Below are positions 52,150-59,944 of a stretch of DNA of 61,736 nt, in pieces. Under the pieces are notes generated by a model. The model did not search any database. It was not told the origin of the DNA and saw nothing but the letters and a program-made list of their open reading frames with translations. The stretch is from the NCBI GenBank assembly GCA_023251435.1, contig JAHEYU010000034.1, positions 1,747 to 63,482 on the forward strand. Direction: 5' to 3'. Source of the stretch: Bacteroidota bacterium (GTDB taxonomy: Bacteria > Bacteroidota > Bacteroidia > Bacteroidales > Prolixibacteraceae). A program made the position numbers and the translations under genes. The stretch's first letter is position 1, and each line of letters opens with the position of its first letter.

Positions 52150-52818
52150 GGACGAACTGCTAATATATTTTTTATCAGGATTATAAACGAACAGGCATGT
52201 TCCTCCTTTAATGATCTCGATAATCGCTTTATTCATATCTGGCGGAAGTACTGGACATCCTAAACTTCGACCTAGCCTGCCATATTTTTTTATGAATTTT
52301 TCGGTTGCATATTCGGCGGCATGAATAATAATCTCACGCTTTGACGCATGATCATTAAATCCTTTTTCAACACCCTTAATCAGCAAAGCGAATCCGGTGT
52401 GAGATCCGACGATAGGTTTTTCAGTAATATAAAAACCCAGGCTGCTTTTAAAAGAGCCTTCCTCGTTCGAAAACGATTCGGCATACTCGTCGCCAGTGTT
52501 TCGGCCATGTGCCACGTAGGTATTAAACAACAACTTCTTGTTCTTTAAATCAATCACATAAAGTCGTTTACAGGTACTGGATTGTGAGTAGTCGGCAATG
52601 GTAACCAAATCTGGATTAAGTAACTTGCCTTCGGTGTTCAGTTTATTCAAACCTTTAAGTGCCATTAAAAACACATCTTTCGACAAACCGGTTTCGGCCA
52701 GTTGTGGAACCGAAAAAAAATCATCATATAATTCCTTGCCATGATCGAATTCTTTAATGCGGGCATTATTTACAATCGGAATCAGGATGAAAATAAGATA
52801 GATTATAGCTTTTTTCAT
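52138..52818 (-). CDS. YkuD_2-type murein L,D-transpeptidase-like protein
   Basis: The 226-residue exported protein has a signal peptide (KKAIIYLIFILIPIVNNA). A domain of the YkuD_2 (PF13645-like) type follows: LYVIDLKNKKLLFNTYVAHG near 85, FSNEEGSFKSSLGFY near 120, and the active-site block GRLGRSLGCPVLP near 187 with its catalytic Cys. It probably modifies peptidoglycan by a YkuD-like mechanism, though some of this family have other roles. It converges on, and overlaps by 12 bases, the YcbB-like gene. Neither operator precedes it. Confidence 0.85.
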   Translation of the reverse strand: MKKAIIYLIFILIPIVNNARIKEFDHGKELYDDFFSVPQLAETGLSKDVFLMALKGLNKLNTEGKLLNPDLVTIADYSQSSTCKRLYVIDLKNKKLLFNTYVAHGRNTGDEYAESFSNEEGSFKSSLGFYITEKPIVGSHTGFALLIKGVEKGFNDHASKREIIIHAAEYATEKFIKKYGRLGRSLGCPVLPPDMNKAIIEIIKGGTCLFVYNPDKKYISSSSLLN

Positions 52819-52965
52819 TCGGGCAAAGGTACTCGAATAATTAAGAAACGTGTATCTATTGGTTTTTCCAAGAGTTAAAAGAAAAGTATTTTTCTTAAAT
52901 TATCGAAAACAAACAGATTATTAAACATTTATGCCTATCTTGCGCCGAAATTAATTATTATTATA

Positions 52966-53157
52966 ATGAACAAAGGAACAGTAAAATTTTTCAACGAATC
53001 TAAAGGATTTGGATTTATTACAGACAGTGCATCAAGTAGTGAATATTTCGTTCACGTATCAGGTTTAAACGATCAGATCAGAGAAAACGACGAAGTAACT
53101 TTTGACCTTCAGGATGGACGAAAGGGATTAAATGCCGTAAATGTTAAACTAGCTTAG
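52966..53157 (+). CDS. Cold-shock domain protein (CspA family)
   Basis: The 63-residue single cold-shock domain protein binds single-stranded nucleic acid. Both RNA-binding motifs are present: KGFGFIT (RNP1) and EYFVHVS (RNP2), with the family start GTVKFFN. Such proteins melt RNA structure in cold or other stress. A -7 box of the TAnnTTTG kind (TATCTTGC, 52936-52943) lies about 20 bases before ATG 52966; neither motif A nor B is present. A strong terminator follows. Confidence 0.95.
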   Translation: MNKGTVKFFNESKGFGFITDSASSSEYFVHVSGLNDQIRENDEVTFDLQDGRKGLNAVNVKLA

Positions 53158-53185
53158 TTTATAATTATATAAGACATTTATTACT

Positions 53186-53224
53186 GAAAAGCCGTCTCAA
53201 TTTATTTTGAGACGGCTTTTTTTG
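53186..53224 (+). terminator. Terminator of the cold-shock gene
   Basis: AAAAGCCGTCTCAA pairs with TTGAGACGGCTTTT, followed by TTTTG. It lies a few bases before the 3' end of the convergent YihY gene and can work in both directions. Confidence 0.9.
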
Positions 53225-53228
53225 TACC

Positions 53229-54167
53229 CTAAGTTTTAAGGTCTTTGGGTTTGGGTTCTTCAATTACGTTTTCCTTATGGATTTGTACCGAATACCTGTT
53301 CGGAATTATTTTCTGCCCGTGGGTATAGGCAAATACTTTGGTGAATTCGGCTCCAAAATAAAGTATGATGGCCGAATAATATACCCAAACCAGGATAATA
53401 ATGATTGAACCGGCAGCGCCATAGATGGAAGCCATATTGTAACTTCCAAGGTAAAAACCAATTCCGAATTTACCTATAATAAAGAGAATGGCAGTAAAGG
53501 ATGCACCTATAACGCAATCGCGAAGAGCAATTTTTCCATCGGGCAGCGTTTTGAAAATAATGGTAAATAATAATGTAATAATGCTGAATACCAGAAATGT
53601 ATTCAGAACATAAAACAGAACAACCAAATCCTTTGGAAAAATTTCAGATAACCGATTGCTTAGGATATCGACCAAAGAATTTACGATTAAACCAACAAGC
53701 AATAAAAACCCAACAGAGCCGATCATTGAAAATGACATGAGACGGTTGTATGCATATCTGATTATGCCACGTTTTGGTTTTGCCTCAATGCCCCAAATAT
53801 AATTAATGGAGTCCTGTATTTCGGCAAATACACCCGAAGCGCCGATCAGCAAAATAACTCCACCGAAAATTGCCGCATAAGTGTTGCTGTTCGAAAGTTT
53901 TACATTCTTTATTATTTCCTGAATCTGCAAGGCTGCTTCACTTCCTACCAGGCCGCTGATCTGCCCGAAAATACGACCACTTACCGCCTCATCGCCAAAA
54001 AATATACCACTCAATGAAATGATAATAATCAGCAATGGCGCCAACGAAAAAATGGTGTAATACGATAAAGCTGCGCTCAATTTAATCGCATTGTCGTTAA
54101 TAAATCCATTAAATGTTTCTTTCAGTAAATAACCTACTTTTTTTGCCGAGCTTTTAAATTGCATCAT
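53229..54167 (-). CDS. YihY/BrkB family inner-membrane protein
   Basis: The 312-residue protein has six hydrophobic segments and the family core. KLSAALSYYTIFSLAPLLIIIISL lies near 25-50 (abridged pattern ALSYYT.FSLAPLL). GASGVFAEIQDSINYIWGIEAKP is near 108-130, and YGAAGSIIIILVWVYYSAIILYFGAEFT near 245-275. YihY proteins (once misannotated as ribonuclease BN) have unknown transport-like function. Motif B site 7 lies upstream on the same strand. It converges with the cold-shock gene. Confidence 0.92.
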   Translation of the reverse strand: MMQFKSSAKKVGYLLKETFNGFINDNAIKLSAALSYYTIFSLAPLLIIIISLSGIFFGDEAVSGRIFGQISGLVGSEAALQIQEIIKNVKLSNSNTYAAIFGGVILLIGASGVFAEIQDSINYIWGIEAKPKRGIIRYAYNRLMSFSMIGSVGFLLLVGLIVNSLVDILSNRLSEIFPKDLVVLFYVLNTFLVFSIITLLFTIIFKTLPDGKIALRDCVIGASFTAILFIIGKFGIGFYLGSYNMASIYGAAGSIIIILVWVYYSAIILYFGAEFTKVFAYTHGQKIIPNRYSVQIHKENVIEEPKPKDLKT

Positions 54168-54220
54168 AGTTGAGCGAGTATTAATTCTATTGATTATTCG
54201 ATATTAACCTGTCTAATCTT

Positions 54221-54300
54221 AATGACAGTCAATGGTTGTCATTCTTTGTCATTTATTGTTTAAGAACAACAGAATGACAACCAATGACCATTTATTGACT
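54221..54300 (-). promoter_or_regulatory. Motif B phased array, site 7 (minus strand, YihY gene)
   Basis: On the plus strand: TGAC at 54223, GTCA at 54228, 54238 and 54248, TGAC at 54275, 54285 and 54296. Read on the minus strand this gives GTCA copies then TGAC copies at 10-11 bp spacing, ending about 55 bases before the YihY start. The window between 54168 and 54316 has nothing else. Confidence 0.72.
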
Positions 54301-54316
54301 ACAAAAACCCTTTCCC

Positions 54317-56167
54317 TTACCGAAATTCTACGACTCCAGGTTTCCCGATTTCAAAATCACGGAAGCCAAAATCATCGGTCGAAAACGAGTTGATTTTAAA
54401 TATATTTTGCCCTATACCGGGAATAATCGGATAAAATGAAATGGATATTTGAAAGGAATTCATGACCAGATGCTCATTCTTAATTAAAACTCCCACACCC
54501 AACTGCGAATAAACCTTGCTGTTTTTGAAACCCATCAGGTCGTTGCCAAGCATTCCCATCGAATAGCTTATAAATGGACCAAACCTGAACCCGATAAAAT
54601 CCCATGGAGCATACGACTGTGTCTGTATGGTAAATAAGAAGCGGCTGGTACCCGTCAATTCACGACTTCGGAACCCATTCAGCCCATAATGGTCATTGAG
54701 CGTTAAACTATCCAGCGATAAGCGGTTTACTCCAATAGTAAGATGTGGTTTCACAAAATGCCTGAATTTCCATTTGCCAATTTCTATTAATCCGGTGAAA
54801 TAATTTACATCCAGCTTTATAACTCCCTGATCGGCATTTGCCCCCCGGAAAAAAGTTCCGAACTCAATATTGGAACTCATGTATCCCCAATCAAAATAAT
54901 TACCCATAGAAACACGCCCGCCCAAATAAAAACGACCTGCATTGTTTTTTTCCTGATAACCCCCAGTCAGGTTGTAAACCTTGCCGATTGGAACATCTTC
55001 GGTAATGCCGTATTTAAAAATGTATTTATCCTGAACATATCTTCGTGTTGAAACGCCAATACTTCCCATATAGAAATTTTCGTCGGAAAGAAATTGTTGC
55101 GGATCAATCGTTTCGTTTGGTTTTTCCAGAAAACGAACCCGTAAAAACCGCGCAGCAGCAATAAAATTTGTTGTCCGGCTGTATTCTGTTTTGCTCTTGT
55201 AAAGTTGAATGGCGCTACCCGCCCAATAGTCCTGAGCGTTAAATCTATACCGGTTTTGCCGGTAAACTGCATTTACAAATGTGGGTATCGAATCGTCGCT
55301 GAATTGCTGCATGAAATTAACTCCTGCTGCCCATTTGGCAAAAGGCGAAAAAAACGGGCGGTCAATATTCAGACTTTTGCTGAAATACCGGTCGCCGTCA
55401 ATTGCATAATCCAGAGTTGTACTTACATACGTGTTCTTTATATTGGGAATCGAATAATTGGTGTGAAACGCATAATTACCCTTTTTATAGTTGCGGGTAA
55501 TTTCGTTCTGAAATTCATGGCCAAAGCCTAGAAAGTTCTGATCGGTTAAACCTATTGAAGTGCGGGAAGTTGAGGTTGAAAAGTTGGGAATAATGCTCCA
55601 GATATCGAGCGCACGGATGAAAACATCAACCGAATCGGAGCCTTTTGATGCTGATTTTACGAAGAATGAAACATCGCGGATATATCCCATACTTCGAACC
55701 AATCGTTCAGATTCTTTCACCAGCAGCGAATCGAACTGTTGATTTTGGCGGATCAGCAAAAGATTTCGAATCGTAATGCCATGAGACTTGATATGCATTT
55801 TGTTACCGGTTTTCGATAACCAATTGAGTGATGCCTTAATAGTATCGCCAATTGAACTGCCAAACGGATCGAGTGTTTCAATGTTAATGTTCCTTATGAT
55901 TTTTCCTTCAAAAGCACTGTATGGTTTCTGAATCAGTTTCTTATACACTTTTCTCCCACCTTTCCTTTTTACAGGAGCAGGTGCAATCGGTTTGAAAAAT
56001 AAGCGGTAAACAAATTTCGTAAAGTTGCTCCGGCCTGAATAGGCTTCAATATTTTCATAAAGATTTGTCGAATCCTTTTTTGCAACAGTTTGCTGGGCAA
56101 ATGCAAAATCACTTGTTAGTACTGAAACAAAAAGAAACATGAAAATAATTTTGAATCCCATTTGCAT
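54317..56167 (-). CDS. Outer-membrane POTRA/beta-barrel protein of the MlaEFD-type operon
   Basis: The 616-residue protein has a signal peptide (IIFMFLFVSVLTSDFAFAQ) and a POTRA-like domain (GKIIRNINIETLDPFGSS near 85, then SERLVRSMGYIRDVSFFVK near 155). A C-terminal beta-barrel follows, with many amphipathic strands and the end DFEIGKPGVVEFR. A barrel of this type with one or two POTRA domains is like TamA/ShlB-type Omp85 relatives, but I do not see the RGY lid motif clearly. It is the last gene of the MlaE-MlaF-MlaD operon, 36 bases after the MCE gene, so it is a candidate outer-membrane partner of that lipid transporter. Confidence 0.7.
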   Translation of the reverse strand: MQMGFKIIFMFLFVSVLTSDFAFAQQTVAKKDSTNLYENIEAYSGRSNFTKFVYRLFFKPIAPAPVKRKGGRKVYKKLIQKPYSAFEGKIIRNINIETLDPFGSSIGDTIKASLNWLSKTGNKMHIKSHGITIRNLLLIRQNQQFDSLLVKESERLVRSMGYIRDVSFFVKSASKGSDSVDVFIRALDIWSIIPNFSTSTSRTSIGLTDQNFLGFGHEFQNEITRNYKKGNYAFHTNYSIPNIKNTYVSTTLDYAIDGDRYFSKSLNIDRPFFSPFAKWAAGVNFMQQFSDDSIPTFVNAVYRQNRYRFNAQDYWAGSAIQLYKSKTEYSRTTNFIAAARFLRVRFLEKPNETIDPQQFLSDENFYMGSIGVSTRRYVQDKYIFKYGITEDVPIGKVYNLTGGYQEKNNAGRFYLGGRVSMGNYFDWGYMSSNIEFGTFFRGANADQGVIKLDVNYFTGLIEIGKWKFRHFVKPHLTIGVNRLSLDSLTLNDHYGLNGFRSRELTGTSRFLFTIQTQSYAPWDFIGFRFGPFISYSMGMLGNDLMGFKNSKVYSQLGVGVLIKNEHLVMNSFQISISFYPIIPGIGQNIFKINSFSTDDFGFRDFEIGKPGVVEFR

Positions 56168-56203
56168 CTGCCATTTTTGAATAGTTTTGAAGAAGCCGTT
56201 TTA

Positions 56204-56932
56204 TCAGGGGTTTTGCCCTGCTGCTTTTCTTGCTTCTGCTTCCCTGGCCTTCCGTTCAGTTTCTCTTTTCTTTTTGTTGAAAAATCCTTTCAACAAAAAA
56301 TTATGTTTTGCGGCCTCCATGTTTTCATCCAATCCCTTCGAGCTTTTCTTCAGATTAAGAATTGTCTGATCTATGTTTCGGGCAATTGTCGTATCCTGAA
56401 TTAACCTGCCAAGCGTTCCTTCTCCCTGATTTATGTTGAGCATAATTTCAGCTAGTTGTTCGGTAATAATTTCAGCATTGGCTGCGGTGATCTGTACACT
56501 TTCCATAATAGCATCGGTTTCAATAGGTTCAACTGAAGCCAACTCCTCTCCTTCTCTCGCCAAAGTTGCATCGGCGCTTCCCTGGGTAATAATCAGTAAA
56601 CGGTCACCAATTAATCCTTCCGAACCTATGGCCACCACGCAATCCGATTTTATGAACTGCTTTACCTCTTGCCTCACCAGCATGTCAACCCTTACTGTCG
56701 AATCGTTTACGATGCTGATATTGTCAACAGTACCCACATTAATTCCTGAAAATCGGATATTGTTCCCAACCTGCAGTCCGCTTACATTATAGAATGTGGT
56801 CGTCAGCTTAAATACCGGGTTGAAAAGGTTTTTTTGTTTCCCGATAATAAATATGGCCAGTACAAAAAGTGCCAGTCCGCCTACGACAAACAACCCTAAA
56901 CGAACTTTGAATTTTGATGAATGATTATCCAT
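56204..56932 (-). CDS. MCE-domain lipid-transport protein (MlaD-like, operon 1)
   Basis: The 242-residue protein has one N-terminal anchor (about 10-30). An MCE domain follows: FYNVSGLQVGNNIRFSGINVGTVDNI and GSEGLIGDRLLIITQGSAD (about 45-125). The rest is a helical periplasmic extension and a basic tail. MCE rings form a tunnel for phospholipids between membranes. The C-terminal motif HNFLLKGFFNKKKRE recurs in the paralogue at 58963. It is the third gene of a MlaE-MlaF-MlaD-barrel operon. Confidence 0.9.
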   Translation of the reverse strand: MDNHSSKFKVRLGLFVVGGLALFVLAIFIIGKQKNLFNPVFKLTTTFYNVSGLQVGNNIRFSGINVGTVDNISIVNDSTVRVDMLVRQEVKQFIKSDCVVAIGSEGLIGDRLLIITQGSADATLAREGEELASVEPIETDAIMESVQITAANAEIITEQLAEIMLNINQGEGTLGRLIQDTTIARNIDQTILNLKKSSKGLDENMEAAKHNFLLKGFFNKKKRETERKAREAEARKAAGQNP

Positions 56933-56950
56933 GATGCTATTATTTTATAG

Positions 56951-57733
56951 TTACTTAAAAAATGATTTGATTAAAGGGTCAGTCGATTTTTCGAAATCGT
57001 CGATGGAACCTTCAGTATAAACTTCCCCGTCTTTCAGCATGATTATACGGTCGGCTGTAGCCCGTGCACATTCAATATCGTGGGTGATGATGATGGACGA
57101 TGTTTTGTATTTTTCCTGAACCTCATTGATCAATTCGCTGATTTCGTCCGAAGTTACCGGATCGAGTCCTGTGGTAGGTTCGTCGTACAGCATAATCAGG
57201 GGATCGACTACAATGGTGCGGGCCAGGCTGATCCGTTTACGCATTCCTCCTGAAAGTTGCGAAGGCATTTTATTTAAAGCATCGGCCAACCCAACATTTT
57301 CTAAAGCTTCAATTACTTTTTCTGAAATTTCTTTTTCAGAAAGACCTTTCTTTATTCGTCGCAAGGGGAATTCAAGGTTTTCCCTTACCGTCATCGAATC
57401 ATATAATGCGCCACTCTGAAAAAGGAATCCTAGTTTCTGTCTTAACAAGCCCAAAGCATCAGTATTTAAAGCACTTAAATTTTCGCCGAGCACATTAATT
57501 GTTCCGGCATCCGGATTCATTAACCTGACAATACATTTAATCAGTACCGATTTTCCAGAACCAGATTTGCCAAGTATTACCAGATTTTCGCCGGTATAAA
57601 GTTTTATTGATACATCTTTCAGTACCTCCTGGGTTCCAAACGATTTTTTAAGGTTATTAATTTCGATAACCGATTCTTTGCTAGTCTTTACCTGCGAAGC
57701 ACTTGTAGTTTTTTCTGTTTGAGTTGTGTTCAT
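56951..57733 (-). CDS. ABC transporter ATPase (MlaF-like, operon 1)
   Basis: The 260-residue ABC ATPase has Walker A GKSGSGKS (about 58), signature LSGGMRKRISLART (about 160), Walker B LIMLYDEPTTGLDP (about 180) and the switch His in IITHDIECARATADR (about 215). This is the MlaF type energising MlaE. It overlaps the MlaE-like gene by four bases (ATGA), so translation is coupled, and precedes the MCE gene by 18 bases. A roughly 20-residue N-terminal extension (TEKTTSASQVKTSKES) is unusual compared with MlaF. Confidence 0.93.
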   Translation of the reverse strand: MNTTQTEKTTSASQVKTSKESVIEINNLKKSFGTQEVLKDVSIKLYTGENLVILGKSGSGKSVLIKCIVRLMNPDAGTINVLGENLSALNTDALGLLRQKLGFLFQSGALYDSMTVRENLEFPLRRIKKGLSEKEISEKVIEALENVGLADALNKMPSQLSGGMRKRISLARTIVVDPLIMLYDEPTTGLDPVTSDEISELINEVQEKYKTSSIIITHDIECARATADRIIMLKDGEVYTEGSIDDFEKSTDPLIKSFFK

Positions 57734-58584
57734 GATATTATCATATCAGTAATTTGAACTGCAATCATATCAACTATAATTACCAGAAGCGAAGCCAGAA
57801 CCACCGCCGAATTTGCTGCAATTCCAACACTTTCGGTACCTCGACCGGCATTGTATCCTTTGTAAGTTCCAACCAGGCCGATTACAGCACCAAAAAAGAA
57901 TGTTTTTATCACTGCAGGTAAAAAGTCGAGAAAGCCAACAGAACTAAATGCTTGTGAGAAAAATAAAGTAAACGTTACAGAACCTTTAATATTTGCGCCT
58001 CCCCAACTTCCGAGTATGCCAAGTAAATCGGCATATAATACGAGCAACGGGATCATTATGGTGGCAGCCAGTACTCTGGTAACCACTAAAAACCGCATCG
58101 GATTGGTTGACGAAACTTCCATGGCTTCAATTTGCTCGGTCACTTTCATCGACCCTAACTCCGCTCCCATTCCCGAACCAATTTTTCCGGCGCAAATTAA
58201 GGCTGTAATAACCGGACCCATTTCTCTAATCAACGAAACAGCCACCATTCCGGGAAGCATGGAAACGGCACCAAAATCTGCGAGTACAGGCCTCGACTGA
58301 ATAGTAAGCACCAAACCCATGATAGCTCCGGTAATTGAAATAAGCGGCAAGGTTTTGTTTCCGATTTGATAACACTGATGCAGAAATTCTTTCCATTCAA
58401 AGTGACCTGAAAACAGTTCTTTGTTAAACCGCGCCATAAACATGAATACGTCGGCAACATCCATTAAAAATCGGCTGAATATTCCAGTTTGTTCCAGCGT
58501 TTTTTCGCTAAGCTTCGTCATCGAATTTGCTGTTGCATCGCGGAGCTTTGGAATTACATTTATTACAGGACTAAATTTTCCCAT
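57730..58584 (-). CDS. ABC transporter permease (MlaE-like, operon 1)
   Basis: The 284-residue inner-membrane permease has the MlaE/YrbE family core: ISITGAIMGLVLTIQSRPVLADFGA near 110-130 and the coupling region GSGMGAELGSMKVTEQIEAMEVSS near 165-185. GAVIGLVGTYKGYNAGRGTESVGIAANSAVV is near 245. It loads or extracts phospholipid with MlaF. First gene of the operon, behind motif A site 13, with a short leader of about 25 bases. The N-terminal 60 residues are an amphipathic/linker segment, longer than the paralogue at 60726. Confidence 0.92.
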   Translation of the reverse strand: MGKFSPVINVIPKLRDATANSMTKLSEKTLEQTGIFSRFLMDVADVFMFMARFNKELFSGHFEWKEFLHQCYQIGNKTLPLISITGAIMGLVLTIQSRPVLADFGAVSMLPGMVAVSLIREMGPVITALICAGKIGSGMGAELGSMKVTEQIEAMEVSSTNPMRFLVVTRVLAATIMIPLLVLYADLLGILGSWGGANIKGSVTFTLFFSQAFSSVGFLDFLPAVIKTFFFGAVIGLVGTYKGYNAGRGTESVGIAANSAVVLASLLVIIVDMIAVQITDMIIS

Positions 58585-58612
58585 TTCTATTATGCTTTGC
58601 TTGTTATTGTTA

Positions 58613-58678
58613 CAAATTTATGCCTATTATCCTGCTATTGTGTTACATAACTTTGGAAATAAGTTGCAAAATTCACAC
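58613..58678 (-). promoter_or_regulatory. Motif A operator/promoter, site 13 (minus strand, Mla operon 1)
   Basis: On the minus strand GTGTGAATTTTGCAA precedes TGTAAC; boxes at plus coordinates 58664-58668 and 58643-58647 are 21 bp apart, then TAAATTTG at 58620-58613, 26 bases on: an exact TAnnTTTG box. Confidence 0.8.
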
Positions 58679-58689
58679 TTGTAGAAGAG

Positions 58690-58930
58690 TTCGAAGACGG
58701 GAGACGGAAGTAGAAAGACCGGAGGTAGAAGTCGGATTTTACCTATGGAGGATAACTTGAACGAATTTTGAAAAGCTTTTAAATTGAGTTGTTTTATTCG
58801 TCCCTTTAGGGATAAAATATTTATAGAAAACCGATTCAGCCAAATTCAATTGTCCCTTTAGGGACAAAACATTAAATTATTGGCCAATAATGATTTTTTG
58901 TGGCGTACCTAAAGGCACGCTGGTTACGCT
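58690..58930. repeat. Intergenic repeats between the two Mla-type operons
   Basis: The 378-base gap 58585-58962 has no gene. Besides motif A it holds a purine-rich 'gaagacgggagacggaagtag' type stretch, TCCCTTTAGGGA (58801-58812) and TGTCCCTTTAGGGACA (58851-58866) hairpins, and a 'gtacctaaaggcacgc' fragment. These are dispersed-repeat pieces; the second hairpin could terminate operon 2. Confidence 0.5.
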
Positions 58931-58962
58931 GTTCTCTTTTAATTTCTAGGAATTTGCATGCC

Positions 58963-59940
58963 CTATTTCCCAATCGAATCCTTTTCGGCTTCTTTTGCTT
59001 TTTTCTTGAAAAACCCACGGAGCAGAATATTGTGCTGGGCTGCTTCCAGGTCTTCATCCAGTTTTTTCGAGCTGCTTTCGAGGTTTTTAAGCGATGCTTT
59101 TAAATGCGCACCTGCTTCTTCATCGTGGAGTAAAACTCCGATAGACGACTTCGGATTGCTGCTTATTTGCTTAATGTTAGCAATTAGCACAGTTGCTGTA
59201 TCGGCCATTTGCTGCAATTGCAAAACCGAAGCCTTCACCGATTTAAAAACCACAGTATCAGTGGTCAGTTCGTTGGCCAGTGTTCCTTTTTTATTCAGGT
59301 TCGAACTAAAATCGGCCAGTGAACCAAGCATTTGCTGTGCTTTTGCTGAAGCTTTCTGAAGTGACACAATGGTGGCATTGATGTTTGTGTACATCAAACT
59401 GTCGTCGAGCATTTTGCCGATAGAACCTTCGCCGGCAGCCAACTTTTTTGTGATGGTTTTTACATCGTTGGTAATGGCCAGAATATTTTTGTTATTCTCC
59501 TGGGCAGTGTTGATCATATCTTCGGAGGTAAAAGTTTTTTCAACCTCCAGCGTATCGCCTTCCTGAACCTGAGCAAATGCATCGGTACCACCGTAAATGA
59601 CCAAAATTTTATTCCCAATCAGACCGTCGTTGCTAATTTTAACCTTGGCATCTTTCCTGATATATTTCTGAGCTGAAATGGCAACATTCATACTTACTTC
59701 CACCTGCGATTTGCCGTGAAAATTCAGACTGCTTACCGTACCAATTTTAACACCCGAAAACCAGATGTTATTACCCGGCTGCAATCCGCTGATATCATCG
59801 AAAAGCGAAACCAACTCCATTTTCCGGTTAAAAGTTTCGCGCAGATTGCCAATAATAAGTATTCCGGCTAAAAAAAAGATTAATCCTATAAAAACAAAAA
59901 GTCCAACTATTATTGCGCGTTTATTTGGTGATTCGTTCAT
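58963..59940 (-). CDS. MCE-domain lipid-transport protein (MlaD-like, operon 2)
   Basis: From ATG 59940 the product is 325 residues. It has an anchor (AIIVGLFVFIGLIFFLAGILII, about 9-30) and an MCE domain (FDDISGLQPGNNIWFSGVKIGTVSSLNFHG then SNDGLIGNKILVIYGGTDAF, about 45-125). A long helical extension and a basic C-terminus follow. An upstream frame to 60018 would overlap the MlaF-like gene by about 75 bases and is rejected. The tail EAAQHNILLRGFFKKKAKE matches that of the operon 1 paralogue. Third gene of operon 2; no barrel gene follows it. Confidence 0.9.
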   Translation of the reverse strand: MNESPNKRAIIVGLFVFIGLIFFLAGILIIGNLRETFNRKMELVSLFDDISGLQPGNNIWFSGVKIGTVSSLNFHGKSQVEVSMNVAISAQKYIRKDAKVKISNDGLIGNKILVIYGGTDAFAQVQEGDTLEVEKTFTSEDMINTAQENNKNILAITNDVKTITKKLAAGEGSIGKMLDDSLMYTNINATIVSLQKASAKAQQMLGSLADFSSNLNKKGTLANELTTDTVVFKSVKASVLQLQQMADTATVLIANIKQISSNPKSSIGVLLHDEEAGAHLKASLKNLESSSKKLDEDLEAAQHNILLRGFFKKKAKEAEKDSIGK

Positions 59941-59944
59941 CGTT

